Below, one piece after another: positions 9,450 to 18,236 of a stretch of 64,000 nucleotides of DNA. Under the pieces are notes generated by a model, which saw nothing but the letters and a program-made list of their open reading frames with translations, did no database searches and was not told where the DNA came from. The number at the start of each line of letters is the position of its first letter. The stretch's first letter is position 1. The translations under genes were made by a program, and so were the position numbers. The stretch is from Desulfurococcales archaeon (GTDB taxonomy: Archaea; Thermoproteota; Thermoprotei_A; Sulfolobales; Desulfurococcaceae), in the NCBI GenBank assembly GCA_027022365.1, contig JALVYU010000026.1:124001-188000 (forward strand), written 5' to 3'.

Positions 9450-9682
9450 TAGTAGGGTTTTAGCTCGCTTCCGCAGAATGGGCATTTATAGTGTACGTTT
9501 CTTGCATGAGCTGCACAGAAATATGCTTCTCGACCAGCTTTTAAGCACTTCGGACAGTAGTATACGTCCCCGGTATCAACCGCTTTGAAGAGGTCTAGAT
9601 CTCTGTGGCAGATCACGCATTTGACGGTGGTCCATCCCTTATGTCCTGCCTTGTTGACGCCTTTTAGCAATCCGATCGTCAT
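9446..9682 (-). CDS. Small zinc-ribbon protein
   Basis: 78 residues from ATG 9682, chosen because GGGTGA lies just before it; an upstream in-frame ATG at 9700 would add six residues. Cysteine pairs CVICH, CPKC, a CAAH and CPFCG suggest two zinc-binding sites. Function unknown; such proteins often bind RNA or act as adaptors. It is convergent with the ferredoxin gene (4-bp overlap). Confidence 0.65.
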   Translation of the reverse strand: MTIGLLKGVNKAGHKGWTTVKCVICHRDLDLFKAVDTGDVYYCPKCLKAGREAYFCAAHARNVHYKCPFCGSELKPYY

Positions 9683-9761
9683 ATTCTTTTCACCCAACAT
9701 ATAATACTATACTCGAACTGTAGGATAGGGGAATATTTCCCTAATAACATTTATCTCGGCG

Positions 9762-10499
9762 ATGACAATGAAAATAGCTGCGACAGCAGATATCCATAGC
9801 CCTAAGTACTTGGCCCTGTTTATAAGATCACTTAGGAAACTTAAAGAAAAACCATCTCTCTTCATCCTAGCCGGGGATCTTGTCTACAAGAATAGAATCG
9901 AGATGCTGAAACCTGTTGTAGACGCCATACACAGGATGCTCGGAAACATAACAATTATCAGCGTATTTGGTAATGAGGAGTTCAGAGATCATGAAGAAGA
10001 ATATGTGAAGAAATACCCTGAGATTACCTGGCTTAATGACAACTACACAGTGGTTCAAGCGGATGATTTAAAAATAGGATTCATAGGCACAAGAGGAGCG
10101 CTCGACAAGCCAACTACATGGCAGCTCAAAAACATACCTGGAATTAAGAGATACTACGACACATTGCCCGATAAGATAGCGGAGATAGCCTCAACCCTCA
10201 AGAACCGCGTAGACAGGGTGGTCCTCGTAAGCCATTATGGTGTAACTTATCGAAACCTAAAAGGAGAACCAAGACATGTATGGCCACACTTAGCCTCTAC
10301 AAAATTCGAGAGGCTGATCGAGAAAGGATTGTTTGACATTGTTATCCATGGCCATGCACACAATGGATTGATCGAGAAAATAACTATTGGTGAAACACCG
10401 GTATACAATGTATCTCTCCCGGCGAGAAAAAAGATCGTAATGATAGATATAGATCAATATACCCCGCAAGGCCTAGAGAGATGGATATTTAGACGCTGA
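9762..10499 (+). CDS. Calcineurin-like metallophosphoesterase
   Basis: 245 residues with the five metallophosphoesterase motifs: TADIHS (D-x-H), LAGDLVYK (G-D-x-V), VFGNEE (GN with the usual HE/HD replaced by EE), LVSHYGVT, and HGHAHNG. Cytosolic and metal-dependent; the substrate cannot be read from sequence. The GNEE variant also occurs in some archaeal members, and may change metal geometry or specificity. No obvious operon partner; rhomboid follows after 48 bp. Confidence 0.82.
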   Translation: MTMKIAATADIHSPKYLALFIRSLRKLKEKPSLFILAGDLVYKNRIEMLKPVVDAIHRMLGNITIISVFGNEEFRDHEEEYVKKYPEITWLNDNYTVVQADDLKIGFIGTRGALDKPTTWQLKNIPGIKRYYDTLPDKIAEIASTLKNRVDRVVLVSHYGVTYRNLKGEPRHVWPHLASTKFERLIEKGLFDIVIHGHAHNGLIEKITIGETPVYNVSLPARKKIVMIDIDQYTPQGLERWIFRR

Positions 10500-10547
10500 G
10501 CACAATGAAATAGTATGCTAGAACATGCTTGTCCACGGTGTTAGTTA

Positions 10548-11342
10548 TTGGCAGGCATTCCGATCTGGCAGAGCGCTCCACATAGGAGACCAGTAGTCAC
10601 GCTCACAATAATCGCTTTAAATTTCATAATATTCATACTCATGTATGTTGATCCATCCCTCCTCGTCAACGGTGCCAAAACCTATTTTGATGTACAACGT
10701 GCTCTGGCAATGGTGCCCCTAGATATAGTGATGGGGCGCCGCCTATGGACTATATTCACCGCAATGTTTCTTCACGCCAACCTTATCCACATTCTCGGTA
10801 ACATGATATTCCTGTTTTTCTTCGGCGCTCCCGTAGAGAGCGTTATGGGTAAGAAGAGATACATCGTATTCTATTTTCTATGCGGTGTTCTAGCAGCATT
10901 TTTCCATATATTTAGTATCGCTATAACGCCCCAGGAAACACTGGCTGGCTCTTATTCAGGTATTAACCCCTGGATAGTGCCTACTCTGGGGGCCTCCGGC
11001 GCTATCAGCGGCGTTATGGGTGCTTACCTGGTATTCTATCCTAGATCGAAGATAACAATGGTTTACCCGATATGGTTTATACCATTGATATTCACGCTGC
11101 CGGCATGGGCTTATATAATCATGTGGTTCATATTCCAGTTGGTCATGGGAGTATATGTATTGATAGGATTTGCGTCCTCGGTAGCGTTTTGGGCTCATAT
11201 AGGAGGATTCCTCTCAGGCATAGCTTTCGCCCCGTTCTTCATGGATCCAAGGATTAAAGCACAGATAAAGGTATTTAGGAGCCTAGAAAAGCACATAGGA
11301 GAACCCATGAGCGAACTATACTATGACGACTTCATCTACTAA
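10548..11342 (+). CDS. Rhomboid-family intramembrane serine protease
   Basis: 264 residues, about six to seven membrane helices. The catalytic dyad is Ser150 in LGASGAISG and His217 in WAHIGGFLSG. HANLIHILGNM supplies the oxyanion-stabilising His and Asn near 75-85. Cleaves transmembrane substrates in the membrane; the target is unknown. TTG 10548 follows a weak CGGTG site. Eight bases separate its 3' end from the convergent CitG-like gene. Confidence 0.9.
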   Translation: MAGIPIWQSAPHRRPVVTLTIIALNFIIFILMYVDPSLLVNGAKTYFDVQRALAMVPLDIVMGRRLWTIFTAMFLHANLIHILGNMIFLFFFGAPVESVMGKKRYIVFYFLCGVLAAFFHIFSIAITPQETLAGSYSGINPWIVPTLGASGAISGVMGAYLVFYPRSKITMVYPIWFIPLIFTLPAWAYIIMWFIFQLVMGVYVLIGFASSVAFWAHIGGFLSGIAFAPFFMDPRIKAQIKVFRSLEKHIGEPMSELYYDDFIY

Positions 11343-11347
11343 GAGCC

Positions 11348-12232
11348 TCATGGTCTTAGCCCCTCATATATTGCGAGGCTCGTTATTATCGCCACCAACC
11401 CGATATACTCTCTGAACAAGCGTTTCTCCTTCCTAAGCCGTAAATCTATGTTGAACAGCATCTTGCTTCCTTCTCTAGAAGTCATCAGTCCATTGTTTCT
11501 CGCTTCCTCGACCATTTTTTCAGCCCAGCTTGGAAGTCTCTTTTCTATTAGATCCAAGTATGTGGCGACGACTGCGGATTCTGGATCGCTATACTTCCTA
11601 TTATATTCAATTAGTCGTTTAACGTGGTCGAATAACTCAGTATATCTTGTGTCTAGCGACATGAAACCAGGCCATTTGCTCCCAAGAACTCTGAAGACGT
11701 CCTCAAGAGTCATGCCGCTCTCCAGCGCGTGCACATGGTCTATGCCCGACGTCCTGAGATGATCGACCATATCGTATCTATGAATGCTTCTAAGAGCATC
11801 TATGAACACCTTTATATCTCTCCAACCGGTGCCGTGGAGGAATATGTTCAGCGTTCTACGTATCTTCCCCGAATCCTTAACAATACTGTCTACGTCCGTG
11901 TATGCTAGCACGGAGGCATAGATTAGGTGGGGGACAATGATGTCTGGGAACACATGGTCGGGAATCCACCTATATGCTTCTCTCAGCGCTTTCCCTAATA
12001 GTGTTCCCCAGGAGGCGTGGGGGGCTGCTAGTTCTCCTCGCCTTATCTTCTCACCGATCATGCTTGCTTGGTCTAAGTAGTCGATCACTGATACAAGCGA
12101 TGATACCAGATACCTTGCGTCCTTATCGAGGCTTAGCCTATGATAACATCCAGGCTTTATCGACGAGTAGACGGCGAGATGTACGCCCTCCATAAAGGAT
12201 TTTACAATGAAGGTGTTCAAAGTTTTTAACAC
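11348..12232 (-). CDS. CitG/MdcB-like triphosphoribosyl-dephospho-CoA synthase family protein
   Basis: 294 mostly helical residues resembling COG1767. SIKPGCYHRLSLDKD corresponds to the KPGLVD-type active-site segment of CitG. LGKALREAYRW and the later helices also fit. In bacteria CitG makes the prosthetic-group precursor of citrate lyase, but archaeal members usually occur without citrate lyase and none is seen here, so the real reaction is unknown, possibly transfer involving ATP and a CoA or other nucleotide acceptor. It is divergent from the DUF1614 gene with 32 bp between starts. Confidence 0.68.
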   Translation of the reverse strand: MLKTLNTFIVKSFMEGVHLAVYSSIKPGCYHRLSLDKDARYLVSSLVSVIDYLDQASMIGEKIRRGELAAPHASWGTLLGKALREAYRWIPDHVFPDIIVPHLIYASVLAYTDVDSIVKDSGKIRRTLNIFLHGTGWRDIKVFIDALRSIHRYDMVDHLRTSGIDHVHALESGMTLEDVFRVLGSKWPGFMSLDTRYTELFDHVKRLIEYNRKYSDPESAVVATYLDLIEKRLPSWAEKMVEEARNNGLMTSREGSKMLFNIDLRLRKEKRLFREYIGLVAIITSLAIYEGLRP

Positions 12233-12264
12233 CCGCTCAAAGATTATAAGCTGTTAGGCGAATC

Positions 12265-12897
12265 ATGATAGTTGCTGGTTGTTCTATATTGAGACACAGT
12301 GTTATAGGTATTATTGTTGCCGCTGTGTATTGGCTAGCCATATTTTCGTCGCTGTTAGTCCTAACTGATCATTTAACTGCTTTGTTTGAAAGCAGTATTG
12401 TTGTCGCAACTCTTTATTTTGGCTCCAAAATAGTGGTCAGATTATCTAGCCATATCTTCATTAATGTTGGGGGCTTCTTTGTGCCTATGATTATTTCCGC
12501 CGAAATGCTTGCCAGGACATATAATATTGTAGCATTATATCCGCAAGTGCTTGTTGTACCTGTTTTCATAAATATAGTCGTCGCATATCTTTCATCCTAT
12601 GTCGTTGTAGGTCACGGCGTCATAGTGCGTTTTCTGCCGCCTATAATAGGTGTTTCGTCAGCTACAGCGCTTGTACTGTCCATGTATAATATCTCGCCAT
12701 ATTATTCACTGCCGCTATCAATAGTCGTGGGATACGTCTCGACCTTGCTTGGGGCAGATATTCTCGGTTATAGGAGTTCAAGAGAAAAGCTTGTCTTCGG
12801 CGGAGGAGGGTTTTATGACGCATTAGTAGTAATTCCTTTGTTCTCGCCCGGGATCTCGTATGGTCTCACTATTTTGAGCCTGCTCGTGATGAAGTAA
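12265..12897 (+). CDS. DUF1614-like integral membrane protein
   Basis: 210 residues, mostly hydrophobic, with about six predicted membrane segments. The motif GADILGYRSS followed by GGGGFYDALVVIPLFSPG resembles the conserved end of DUF1614 (COG4089) proteins. No known biochemical role. A short leaderless-like transcript is likely because the upstream spacer is only 32 bp and shared with the divergent CitG-like gene. Confidence 0.65.
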   Translation: MIVAGCSILRHSVIGIIVAAVYWLAIFSSLLVLTDHLTALFESSIVVATLYFGSKIVVRLSSHIFINVGGFFVPMIISAEMLARTYNIVALYPQVLVVPVFINIVVAYLSSYVVVGHGVIVRFLPPIIGVSSATALVLSMYNISPYYSLPLSIVVGYVSTLLGADILGYRSSREKLVFGGGGFYDALVVIPLFSPGISYGLTILSLLVMK

Positions 12898-12960
12898 CAC
12901 ATGGATCAGGGTGAGAGCTCCTCTTCACGAGTATAAGCTGATCCGATGGTTTGCTATTCA

Positions 12961-13851
12961 TCATCTCCTAGTCTTCTCTACTAGGTAGGAGATAATAGAT
13001 TTAGCCGGATCGATCCCGGTTGCTTCTCTTAGGCCACGCCATAACGGGAAAGCATTTGCTTCTACCACATAGTGTTTCCCGGTATTCTTATCGATTATTA
13101 TGTCGACGCCTGTATAGTCTAGGCCAAGAACCTCGGCTGTTTTGATCGCCGTCTCGAATTCATCGGGGTAGTCTTTCTCGGAAACCCTTACTCCTCGTGC
13201 ACCCTGAGCTATATTTGTTTTCCAGCCACTACTTACAACTCTCTTCATTGCCCCTATGACTTTCCCCCCTACAATAAATATCCTCAGATCATAGCCTGGC
13301 TTCTCAATATATTCTTGGAGATAGCTTGGTAGACGCAGTGATAACAGGCTCCTCGATATATGATAGGCTAGATCAGGATCCGGTATAAGTGTGGAGCCCA
13401 GGCCTAGGCTCCCTATTAGGGGTTTAAATACGGCTTTACCATGTTTATCCACGAAATCCTTCGCAATATATGGGTTCTCGGTCATTATAGTTGTCGGGAC
13501 AGGGATTCCGTTGAAGGCTAGTCTTAGTAGGCTACGCCACTTATCTCTCGTGTCAATGATCGCTCTCGAGGAATTGATTATACATATATTATGTTCCAAT
13601 GCCTCGATAATGCCCAGCCTCTTAAAGAATAGCTCTAAGCTAGGCGTTAGTCCTAGGCTTCTTACCACTGCAGCGTCTACTTCTACATTGTTTCTTCTGC
13701 TGTAGACCCGTATTTCGCCCCTATCGATCTCGGCATCTAGCTCCTGTATCTTCATGTATACTGGTGTATGGCCAAGCCCGCTGGTCGCCCTTATGAGGTC
13801 TTGTGCGCTCCAAGGAGGCGTGGATCGGTAGTGGATAATGCCTATTTTCAT
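12961..13851 (-). CDS. RimK-type ATP-grasp ligase
   Basis: 296 residues of the COG0189 ATP-grasp family. Visible are the substrate domain start (MKIGIIHYRSTP), the ATP-binding lysine strand VFKPLIGSLGLGS, LQEYIEKPGYDLRIFIVGG, and VVEANAFPLWRGL with the metal-binding acidic and Asn residues. Family members attach glutamate or other amino acids to carboxyl or amine acceptors (RimK, MptN, CofF, LysX). Acceptor unknown here; it is not near lysine or arginine biosynthesis genes. Heads a minus-strand group with the small membrane protein gene immediately upstream (14 bp). Confidence 0.82.
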   Translation of the reverse strand: MKIGIIHYRSTPPWSAQDLIRATSGLGHTPVYMKIQELDAEIDRGEIRVYSRRNNVEVDAAVVRSLGLTPSLELFFKRLGIIEALEHNICIINSSRAIIDTRDKWRSLLRLAFNGIPVPTTIMTENPYIAKDFVDKHGKAVFKPLIGSLGLGSTLIPDPDLAYHISRSLLSLRLPSYLQEYIEKPGYDLRIFIVGGKVIGAMKRVVSSGWKTNIAQGARGVRVSEKDYPDEFETAIKTAEVLGLDYTGVDIIIDKNTGKHYVVEANAFPLWRGLREATGIDPAKSIISYLVEKTRR

Positions 13852-13864
13852 AAGATGATGTACC

Positions 13865-14212
13865 TCAGATCCTTGATAACTTCGTCACAGTAAACAATAT
13901 TATGATTGATACAACCGTCATTGTTACCGTGTAGAATGCGGATCCTAGTGCAGGATTGATTACCGTACCGGTGATCGCGCCAAGGGACATAGAGAGCAGT
14001 ACGAATGTCAGGAGAGCAATACCTTCACGCTCGCTTCTGTGCTCCTTGGTATAGTATGCGTGGTAGAGTAGGGTTATCGCGGCTATTACTGTGCATGCTA
14101 TAATTGTCTCGAGCTTAAACGTCATGGTGAGATACAGAAGATCAATATAGAGGATTATGAATGTTAGAATCAAGAATTTCCGGGAGTATGAAAGACGTTC
14201 GAGGATACCCAT
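13865..14212 (-). CDS. Small membrane protein, four predicted helices
   Basis: 115 residues with about four hydrophobic segments and short charged loops (YYTKEHRSEREG). Not recognised. It lies between the SIS gene (33 bp) and the ATP-grasp gene (14 bp) on the same strand, so it is probably part of one operon running from the phosphoribosyltransferase to the ligase. Confidence 0.6.
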   Translation of the reverse strand: MGILERLSYSRKFLILTFIILYIDLLYLTMTFKLETIIACTVIAAITLLYHAYYTKEHRSEREGIALLTFVLLSMSLGAITGTVINPALGSAFYTVTMTVVSIIILFTVTKLSRI

Positions 14213-14244
14213 TAGTGCTCACTTCTCTTCCCAGTTATCCGTGT

Positions 14245-15147
14245 TCACCGTTTTCTGGCTATATATAATCCAATTATTGAGGCATAAATATTGGTTTCTA
14301 GAGGATCTGTGTTGAACACTATCTGGTGTATTTTCGCCCTCATAAGCCTTAATTTGAAGATCTTTTCCTTCATATAGTGTTCCTCGACGGTAGATGATAT
14401 AATGAGAACATCGCCGGGGCCCGCGACGTATTCTAGGGGCTCATATCTTGATTTAATACCTCTACGTCTCAGCGCCTCTGAGATCAGGTATGCGGATGGC
14501 TCCAGTATCTTTGGTGACGTTACAATGATGTCCTCGGTACTGGCGACACTATCTATTACGTTGCTGTATTTTTCGATTAACTCTGCAGTCACTGGGTGGA
14601 ATCCTTCCTTCATATGTGTATCCAGACGCTCATGTCTTCGTCCAAGCCCCTTATAGATCTTTATCCCTGTGTTGAACGCCGCTATCCCCATGGTGATGGA
14701 AGTTTCTATCTCATCTTGTAGGTCGACGTATATTTTATCGTACGGGGCCAACATATCCGCTAGTATGTCGTTCTGCGGCCTCGTTGATATCATTAATATT
14801 TTGTTGCCCATGAGTCTCGCTGCTTGTAATATGTTGAGCGTTATATTTGATCCCGGATCAGTGGTGAAGAAAACTATTGTTGAAGGCTCAGTATATGCTG
14901 CGACATAGTATGAGTAGCTCATTGCATCTAGAAGACGGACATCGTTTTCCGGCGTCATTGTCGATATTATCCAGTAGAGTATGTTGGCTGGAAGATATCC
15001 TAGGCGTGAATAAACAATGTATAATCTGCCTCTCGAGGACTCGAGATACTGATTAAGATTATTTGAGATCTTCTTCGCAATATCTTCTAGGGCTTGGACC
15101 CTATTCGCCAGCAGCCTTATATCACTGCGTTCTCCAGTGCTCTGCAA
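14245..15147 (-). CDS. SIS-domain (phosphosugar-binding) protein
   Basis: 300 residues that appear to fold as two SIS-like halves: [23 protein letters not shown] and [15 protein letters not shown] in the first, [25 protein letters not shown] in the second. SIS proteins bind phosphosugars as isomerases or regulators. The sequence is divergent from PGI/PMI and GlmS, so substrate is not assigned. The start overlaps the end of the MTA phosphorylase gene by 31 bp, indicating coupling and a possible role in ribose-1-phosphate or methylthioribose-1-phosphate use, which is inference. Confidence 0.6.
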   Translation of the reverse strand: MQSTGERSDIRLLANRVQALEDIAKKISNNLNQYLESSRGRLYIVYSRLGYLPANILYWIISTMTPENDVRLLDAMSYSYYVAAYTEPSTIVFFTTDPGSNITLNILQAARLMGNKILMISTRPQNDILADMLAPYDKIYVDLQDEIETSITMGIAAFNTGIKIYKGLGRRHERLDTHMKEGFHPVTAELIEKYSNVIDSVASTEDIIVTSPKILEPSAYLISEALRRRGIKSRYEPLEYVAGPGDVLIISSTVEEHYMKEKIFKLRLMRAKIHQIVFNTDPLETNIYASIIGLYIARKR

Positions 15148-15938
15148 CAGCTACAATACCTCTCGTCCGGGTTTTCGGGTATCTTCTCAATTATCTTCGG
15201 CAACAGTCTTTTAGCCTTCTCTGTATTCTCCCTCATCACCCTTAGCACCTCATCCGCCGTAACGGGTTTCTCTGCCCATACATCATAGTCTGTTATCATA
15301 GCAACGGTGGCGTAGCATAGCTCTGCCTCACATGCAAGGACGACCTCTGGGACGAGTGTCATACCTATTATGTCGGCTTGGAACACGTTCTTCCATATAT
15401 TGCTCTCCGCCCTCGTGGAGAACCTTGGGCCCTCGATACAGATATATGTGCCTCTCTCATGGAGCCTTATTTCAGGGACGTCTTTAGCCGCCTCGATTAT
15501 TATTCTCCTGAGATGCTCGCAGAACGGGTCAGCCATACTTACATGTGCGACCACTCCGCCCTCGAAGAACGTCATTGGCCTCGCTCCCTTGGTCATGTCT
15601 ATAAATTGATCCGGCACTACGAAGTCTCCGGGCCTATAATCTTCCCTCAAGCTCCCGACGGCTGAGAATGATATAATCCATTTGGCGCCCAGTGCTTTGA
15701 GCGCCCATATATTCGCTCTATAATTGACGCGGTGGGGTGGTATTCGGTGTCCTCGGCCATGCCTTGGGAGGAACGCTATTTTCCGGCTCCTTAACCGCCC
15801 GATCACTATTTTGTCGCTGGGCTCACCGTACGGGGTGTATACTTTTATCTCGTCGATCTTCTCTAGCCCATCAATGCTGTAAAGCCCGCTACCACCAATA
15901 ACGCCTATTTCGACCCGTGTTTTGGGCCTGATCAGCAC
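15117..15938 (-). CDS. mtnP: S-methyl-5'-thioadenosine phosphorylase
   Basis: 273 residues of the PNP/MTAP family. [10 protein letters not shown] opens the protein; [19 protein letters not shown] binds phosphate; [13 protein letters not shown] and [14 protein letters not shown] are nucleoside-site motifs. It phosphorolyses methylthioadenosine to adenine and methylthioribose-1-phosphate. The C-terminal CSCC segment matches the CxC disulfide known from hyperthermophilic MTAP II and probably stabilises the fold. Its neighbour upstream is a purine-type phosphoribosyltransferase, consistent with adenine salvage. Confidence 0.93.
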   Translation of the reverse strand: MLIRPKTRVEIGVIGGSGLYSIDGLEKIDEIKVYTPYGEPSDKIVIGRLRSRKIAFLPRHGRGHRIPPHRVNYRANIWALKALGAKWIISFSAVGSLREDYRPGDFVVPDQFIDMTKGARPMTFFEGGVVAHVSMADPFCEHLRRIIIEAAKDVPEIRLHERGTYICIEGPRFSTRAESNIWKNVFQADIIGMTLVPEVVLACEAELCYATVAMITDYDVWAEKPVTADEVLRVMRENTEKAKRLLPKIIEKIPENPDERYCSCCRALENAVI

Positions 15939-15958
15939 TCTATCCTACCCCGCACGTA

Positions 15959-16642
15959 TTAGGCGTTGAGCACGTATTTTCTCGTGGATTCATCGTATTT
16001 AATGAGGCCCTTCTCTTCAAGTATTCTTAGTGCATCGCGATAGTATCGTTCACCAACATCTATACCGTACCACTCCTTGAACCCGTTAATGATCTCCTGA
16101 TAAGTCCACTCCTTCTTCCCTGACTCCTTGTATGTCTCGAGCATCATTCGTTTAATGAACTGGTATGTGTCCTCTAGCCTTGTCCATGGGTATTGGAACC
16201 AGATCCACTCCTTGACCTCGATGTAGTAGTAGTCTGGTTTAAACCTGGCTACAGAGCTGATCCACTGGAGAGCTGCTGTGCGTGTCTCTGCAGGATTCCA
16301 GTTCTCCTCTACGAACTTCTTGGCGAGGCTGAGAGTATCACCAGTGTCAACGATATCGTCAACAAGCAGGGCCTTCATACTACTGAGATCTATCTTGTAC
16401 GGGAACTTGATGATAGCTCTCTCTTCTGCTTTAGCAGCCTCTGTCCAGTGCTGGCTCTGAATACTTAGTAGATTCTCAATATCAAGAAAATCACATATCA
16501 GCCTCGCCGGTACATAACCGCCGCGAGCAAGAGCCACAACAACATCGGGCTTATAGCCGGAAGAACGGATCTTATCTGCAAGACCCCAAGCCCAATCAAC
16601 AATATCCTCCCAAGACACAAGCCTAACATTAACGCGAGGCAT
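15959..16642 (-). CDS. Purine-type phosphoribosyltransferase with C-terminal extension
   Basis: 227 residues from the ATG at 16642, preferred over 16669 because GGTGATGG lies at ribosome-site distance. ALLVDDIVDTGDTL is the PRPP-binding motif, and VVALARGGYVPARL the loop before it. Resembles COG2236 (xanthine/hypoxanthine-type PRTases). A tail of about 90 residues, helical with a winged-helix-like end (DALRILEEKGLIKYDESTRKYVL), follows the PRTase core, which may be regulatory. Immediately upstream of mtnP (20 bp), so probably the adenine/hypoxanthine recycling step. Exact base preference unknown. Confidence 0.8.
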   Translation of the reverse strand: MPRVNVRLVSWEDIVDWAWGLADKIRSSGYKPDVVVALARGGYVPARLICDFLDIENLLSIQSQHWTEAAKAEERAIIKFPYKIDLSSMKALLVDDIVDTGDTLSLAKKFVEENWNPAETRTAALQWISSVARFKPDYYYIEVKEWIWFQYPWTRLEDTYQFIKRMMLETYKESGKKEWTYQEIINGFKEWYGIDVGERYYRDALRILEEKGLIKYDESTRKYVLNA

Positions 16643-16744
16643 AAAGCCCATCACCATAACAATAAACAAGAAATATAAGATATAAGCTTTAACAAAAACC
16701 CAAAACCCATTAAAACCCCTCCAATAACTATCCCAATAATGGAT

Positions 16745-16832
16745 GCGGGGGTGCCCGAGCTAGGTCAAAGGGGTCGGGCTTAGGACCCGATGGCGTAGGC
16801 CTGCGTGGGTTCAAATCCCACCCCCCGCACCA
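16745..16832 (+). tRNA. tRNA-Leu (anticodon TAG)
   Basis: Acceptor stem GCGGGGG pairs with CCCCCGC (16822-16828), followed by A and an encoded CCA at 16830-16832. Anticodon stem TCGGG/CCCGA encloses loop CTTAGGA, giving TAG. A long variable arm (TGGCGTAGGCCTGC) marks it as class II Leu. T-arm GTGGG-TTCAAAT-CCCAC. No intron. The accessory tract begins directly downstream. Confidence 0.96.
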
Positions 16833-16955
16833 CTCTCCTAGAGATTTTCCTCAAAGAAGCAGATAACAGCTTCTTCGACAATACACTTGGTTATTTATTC
16901 ATCTCAACCTATCAACTTATTTCTCAAATTGAGGTCTCGGGGGAGCAGGAGAGGA

Positions 16956-17319
16956 CTTTTCAGTTTTCTTGTTTGTAACATGTAGACACCCACGATCCTG
17001 TTTACCGATACATATCTTGTAATATTGATCTTTCAGTTCTATCTGTCTGTTTGTAACAAGTTCTTGATGCTGGAGCCGTTCACGCTACTACAGCTACCCT
17101 TCATGGTGATAGCAATGTATGCGAGCTACGCCGTGGATCCCGATACGCTTTCAGTTCTATCTGTTTGTAACCTGATAACACTTGTAAGCGTGAACGCACC
17201 CGCAACACTACGCCCACCACTCTTTCAGTTCTATCTGTTTGTAACTGAGCCAGCACCACTATCTGTGTTGGTGTTACGAATACATCCCAGATAATCTTTC
17301 AGTTCTATCTGTTTGTAAC
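16956..17319 (-). CRISPR. Small CRISPR array: five 24-nt-type repeats, four spacers
   Basis: Repeats at 16956-16979, 17030-17057, 17148-17171, 17222-17245 and 17296-17319. Three are identical 24-mers that begin CTTTCAGTT and end GTTTGTAAC. The second carries an extra CTGT (28 nt). The first (lowest coordinate) is degenerate, as expected for the leader-distal end. Spacers are 50, 90, 50 and 50 nt. On the minus strand the repeat ends ACTGAAAG, matching the crenarchaeal 5' handle style ATTGAAAG, so transcription is predicted leftwards from a leader right of 17319. No cas genes are in the window. The spacer size is longer than usual for Crenarchaeota, which lowers certainty. Confidence 0.7.
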
Positions 17320-17400
17320 CGTTTTTGTTTGTTTATTTGGTTGTTTTAATATTTTATGTTTTGCTCTGGGTGCCTCCCCCAACGATCCACTGGCCCGATG
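17320..17400 (-). promoter_or_regulatory. Candidate CRISPR leader (AT-rich)
   Basis: Directly beyond the intact-repeat end the sequence becomes T-rich on the plus strand (A-rich on the minus strand), with a TTTTAATATTTTAT tract that could hold a TATA box for leftward transcription. Assigned by position and composition only. Confidence 0.35.
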
Positions 17401-17509
17401 AGAGCATCCATAAACTGGTTGGTATAGATCAGCGATAAAGTGTTAAGCATAGGCTAACACAGTGTAAGATTAAGTGTATTTTTTCTGATGCCGAACAATC
17501 TCATGTTAA

Positions 17510-18124
17510 CCCTACTCAAAGATAAGTTCCGCTACTGATAATGATGATGATAAGAAAATACTGCTCGAAATAGAGTTCCCAGTCCTTTTAGAGAAGATTA
17601 AGATCCCTTTTGAGAGGCTGCCCGGGCTCCTTAAACTTTTAGGAGAAACAGGGGAAAACCCTGAGTTTTTAATGAAAGAGCCTGAAAACCCCGAGCCATA
17701 TTAAAAGGAGATACCAGATATTAAGGTAGGCATCCAGCACTGGAGGGGCAGACACGTACGGCTTTATAGAGCACCAAGTAATCCCTGGATAGATATTGTT
17801 AGCAAGGTCTCAGGACTGGAGTTCAGCGGTGATGGTAAAAGGGTTTACTGCTCCAAGCATGGCTGGGTAAACTACATAGTTACCTCGGACGGACGCATAC
17901 TATGTGGCTACGACTACCATACACTATTTGACCCCAACAAGCCAAAGACCTACCCACCAAGTGAGATAAAGAAAATGAAGAAGGAACTCCAAGAAACAAT
18001 GAACGAGATAGAGGAGCTAAGAGATAAGGCTTCTATGTCTATCGAGTCGTCGCCTATGAGGGATATTAATGGTAGGGAGGAGGGTGTTGATGAAGAAGAG
18101 GGAGAAGACTATGAAGAGGAGTAA
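17510..18124 (+). pseudogene. Broken gene of mobile-element type, interrupted by an in-frame TAA
   Basis: One reading frame is open from 17510 to a TAA at 17702-17704 (reads ...IKIPFERLPGLLKLLGE...) and then continues in the same frame to TAA at 18122-18124 (KVGIQHWRGRHVRLYR..., FDPNKPKTYPPSEIKKMKKE, acidic tail DEEEGEDYEEE). Both parts look coding, but neither has a usable start: the first ATG in the second part comes only about 105 codons in. A short ATG frame at 17504 enters from another frame through a GATGATGAT run, suggesting a frameshift as well. Family not recognised; possibly viral or plasmid-derived. Confidence 0.55.
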
Positions 18125-18236
18125 TGGTGAAAGAGAAGGGAAAAAGAGGAAAATATACATTCCACGCTCAACAACATTCTATAAGGCTATTAGTGTCCTT
18201 AAGACACTTTTCCCTAAGGACGACTTCACGTATTGA
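18111..18236 (+). CDS. Tiny basic protein coupled to the Doc-like gene
   Basis: 41 residues (MKRSNGEREGKKRKIYIPRS...) beginning within the end of the broken gene (ATG 18111) and ending in a TGA that overlaps the TTG start of the Doc-like gene by 4 bases (TTGA). The coupling is typical of toxin-antitoxin operons, where the small first gene is the antitoxin, but 41 residues is short and no known antitoxin domain is recognised. It could instead be the displaced N-terminal part of a frameshifted Fic/Doc gene, since its end lines up directly before the next frame. Confidence 0.4.
   Translation: MKRSNGEREGKKRKIYIPRSTTFYKAISVLKTLFPKDDFTY

Noticed and set aside
17025-17294. 89-aa plus-strand ORF across the CRISPR region
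   Set aside because: It reads through repeats and spacers and repeats peptide FQFYL/VCN in step with the repeats; no ribosome site.
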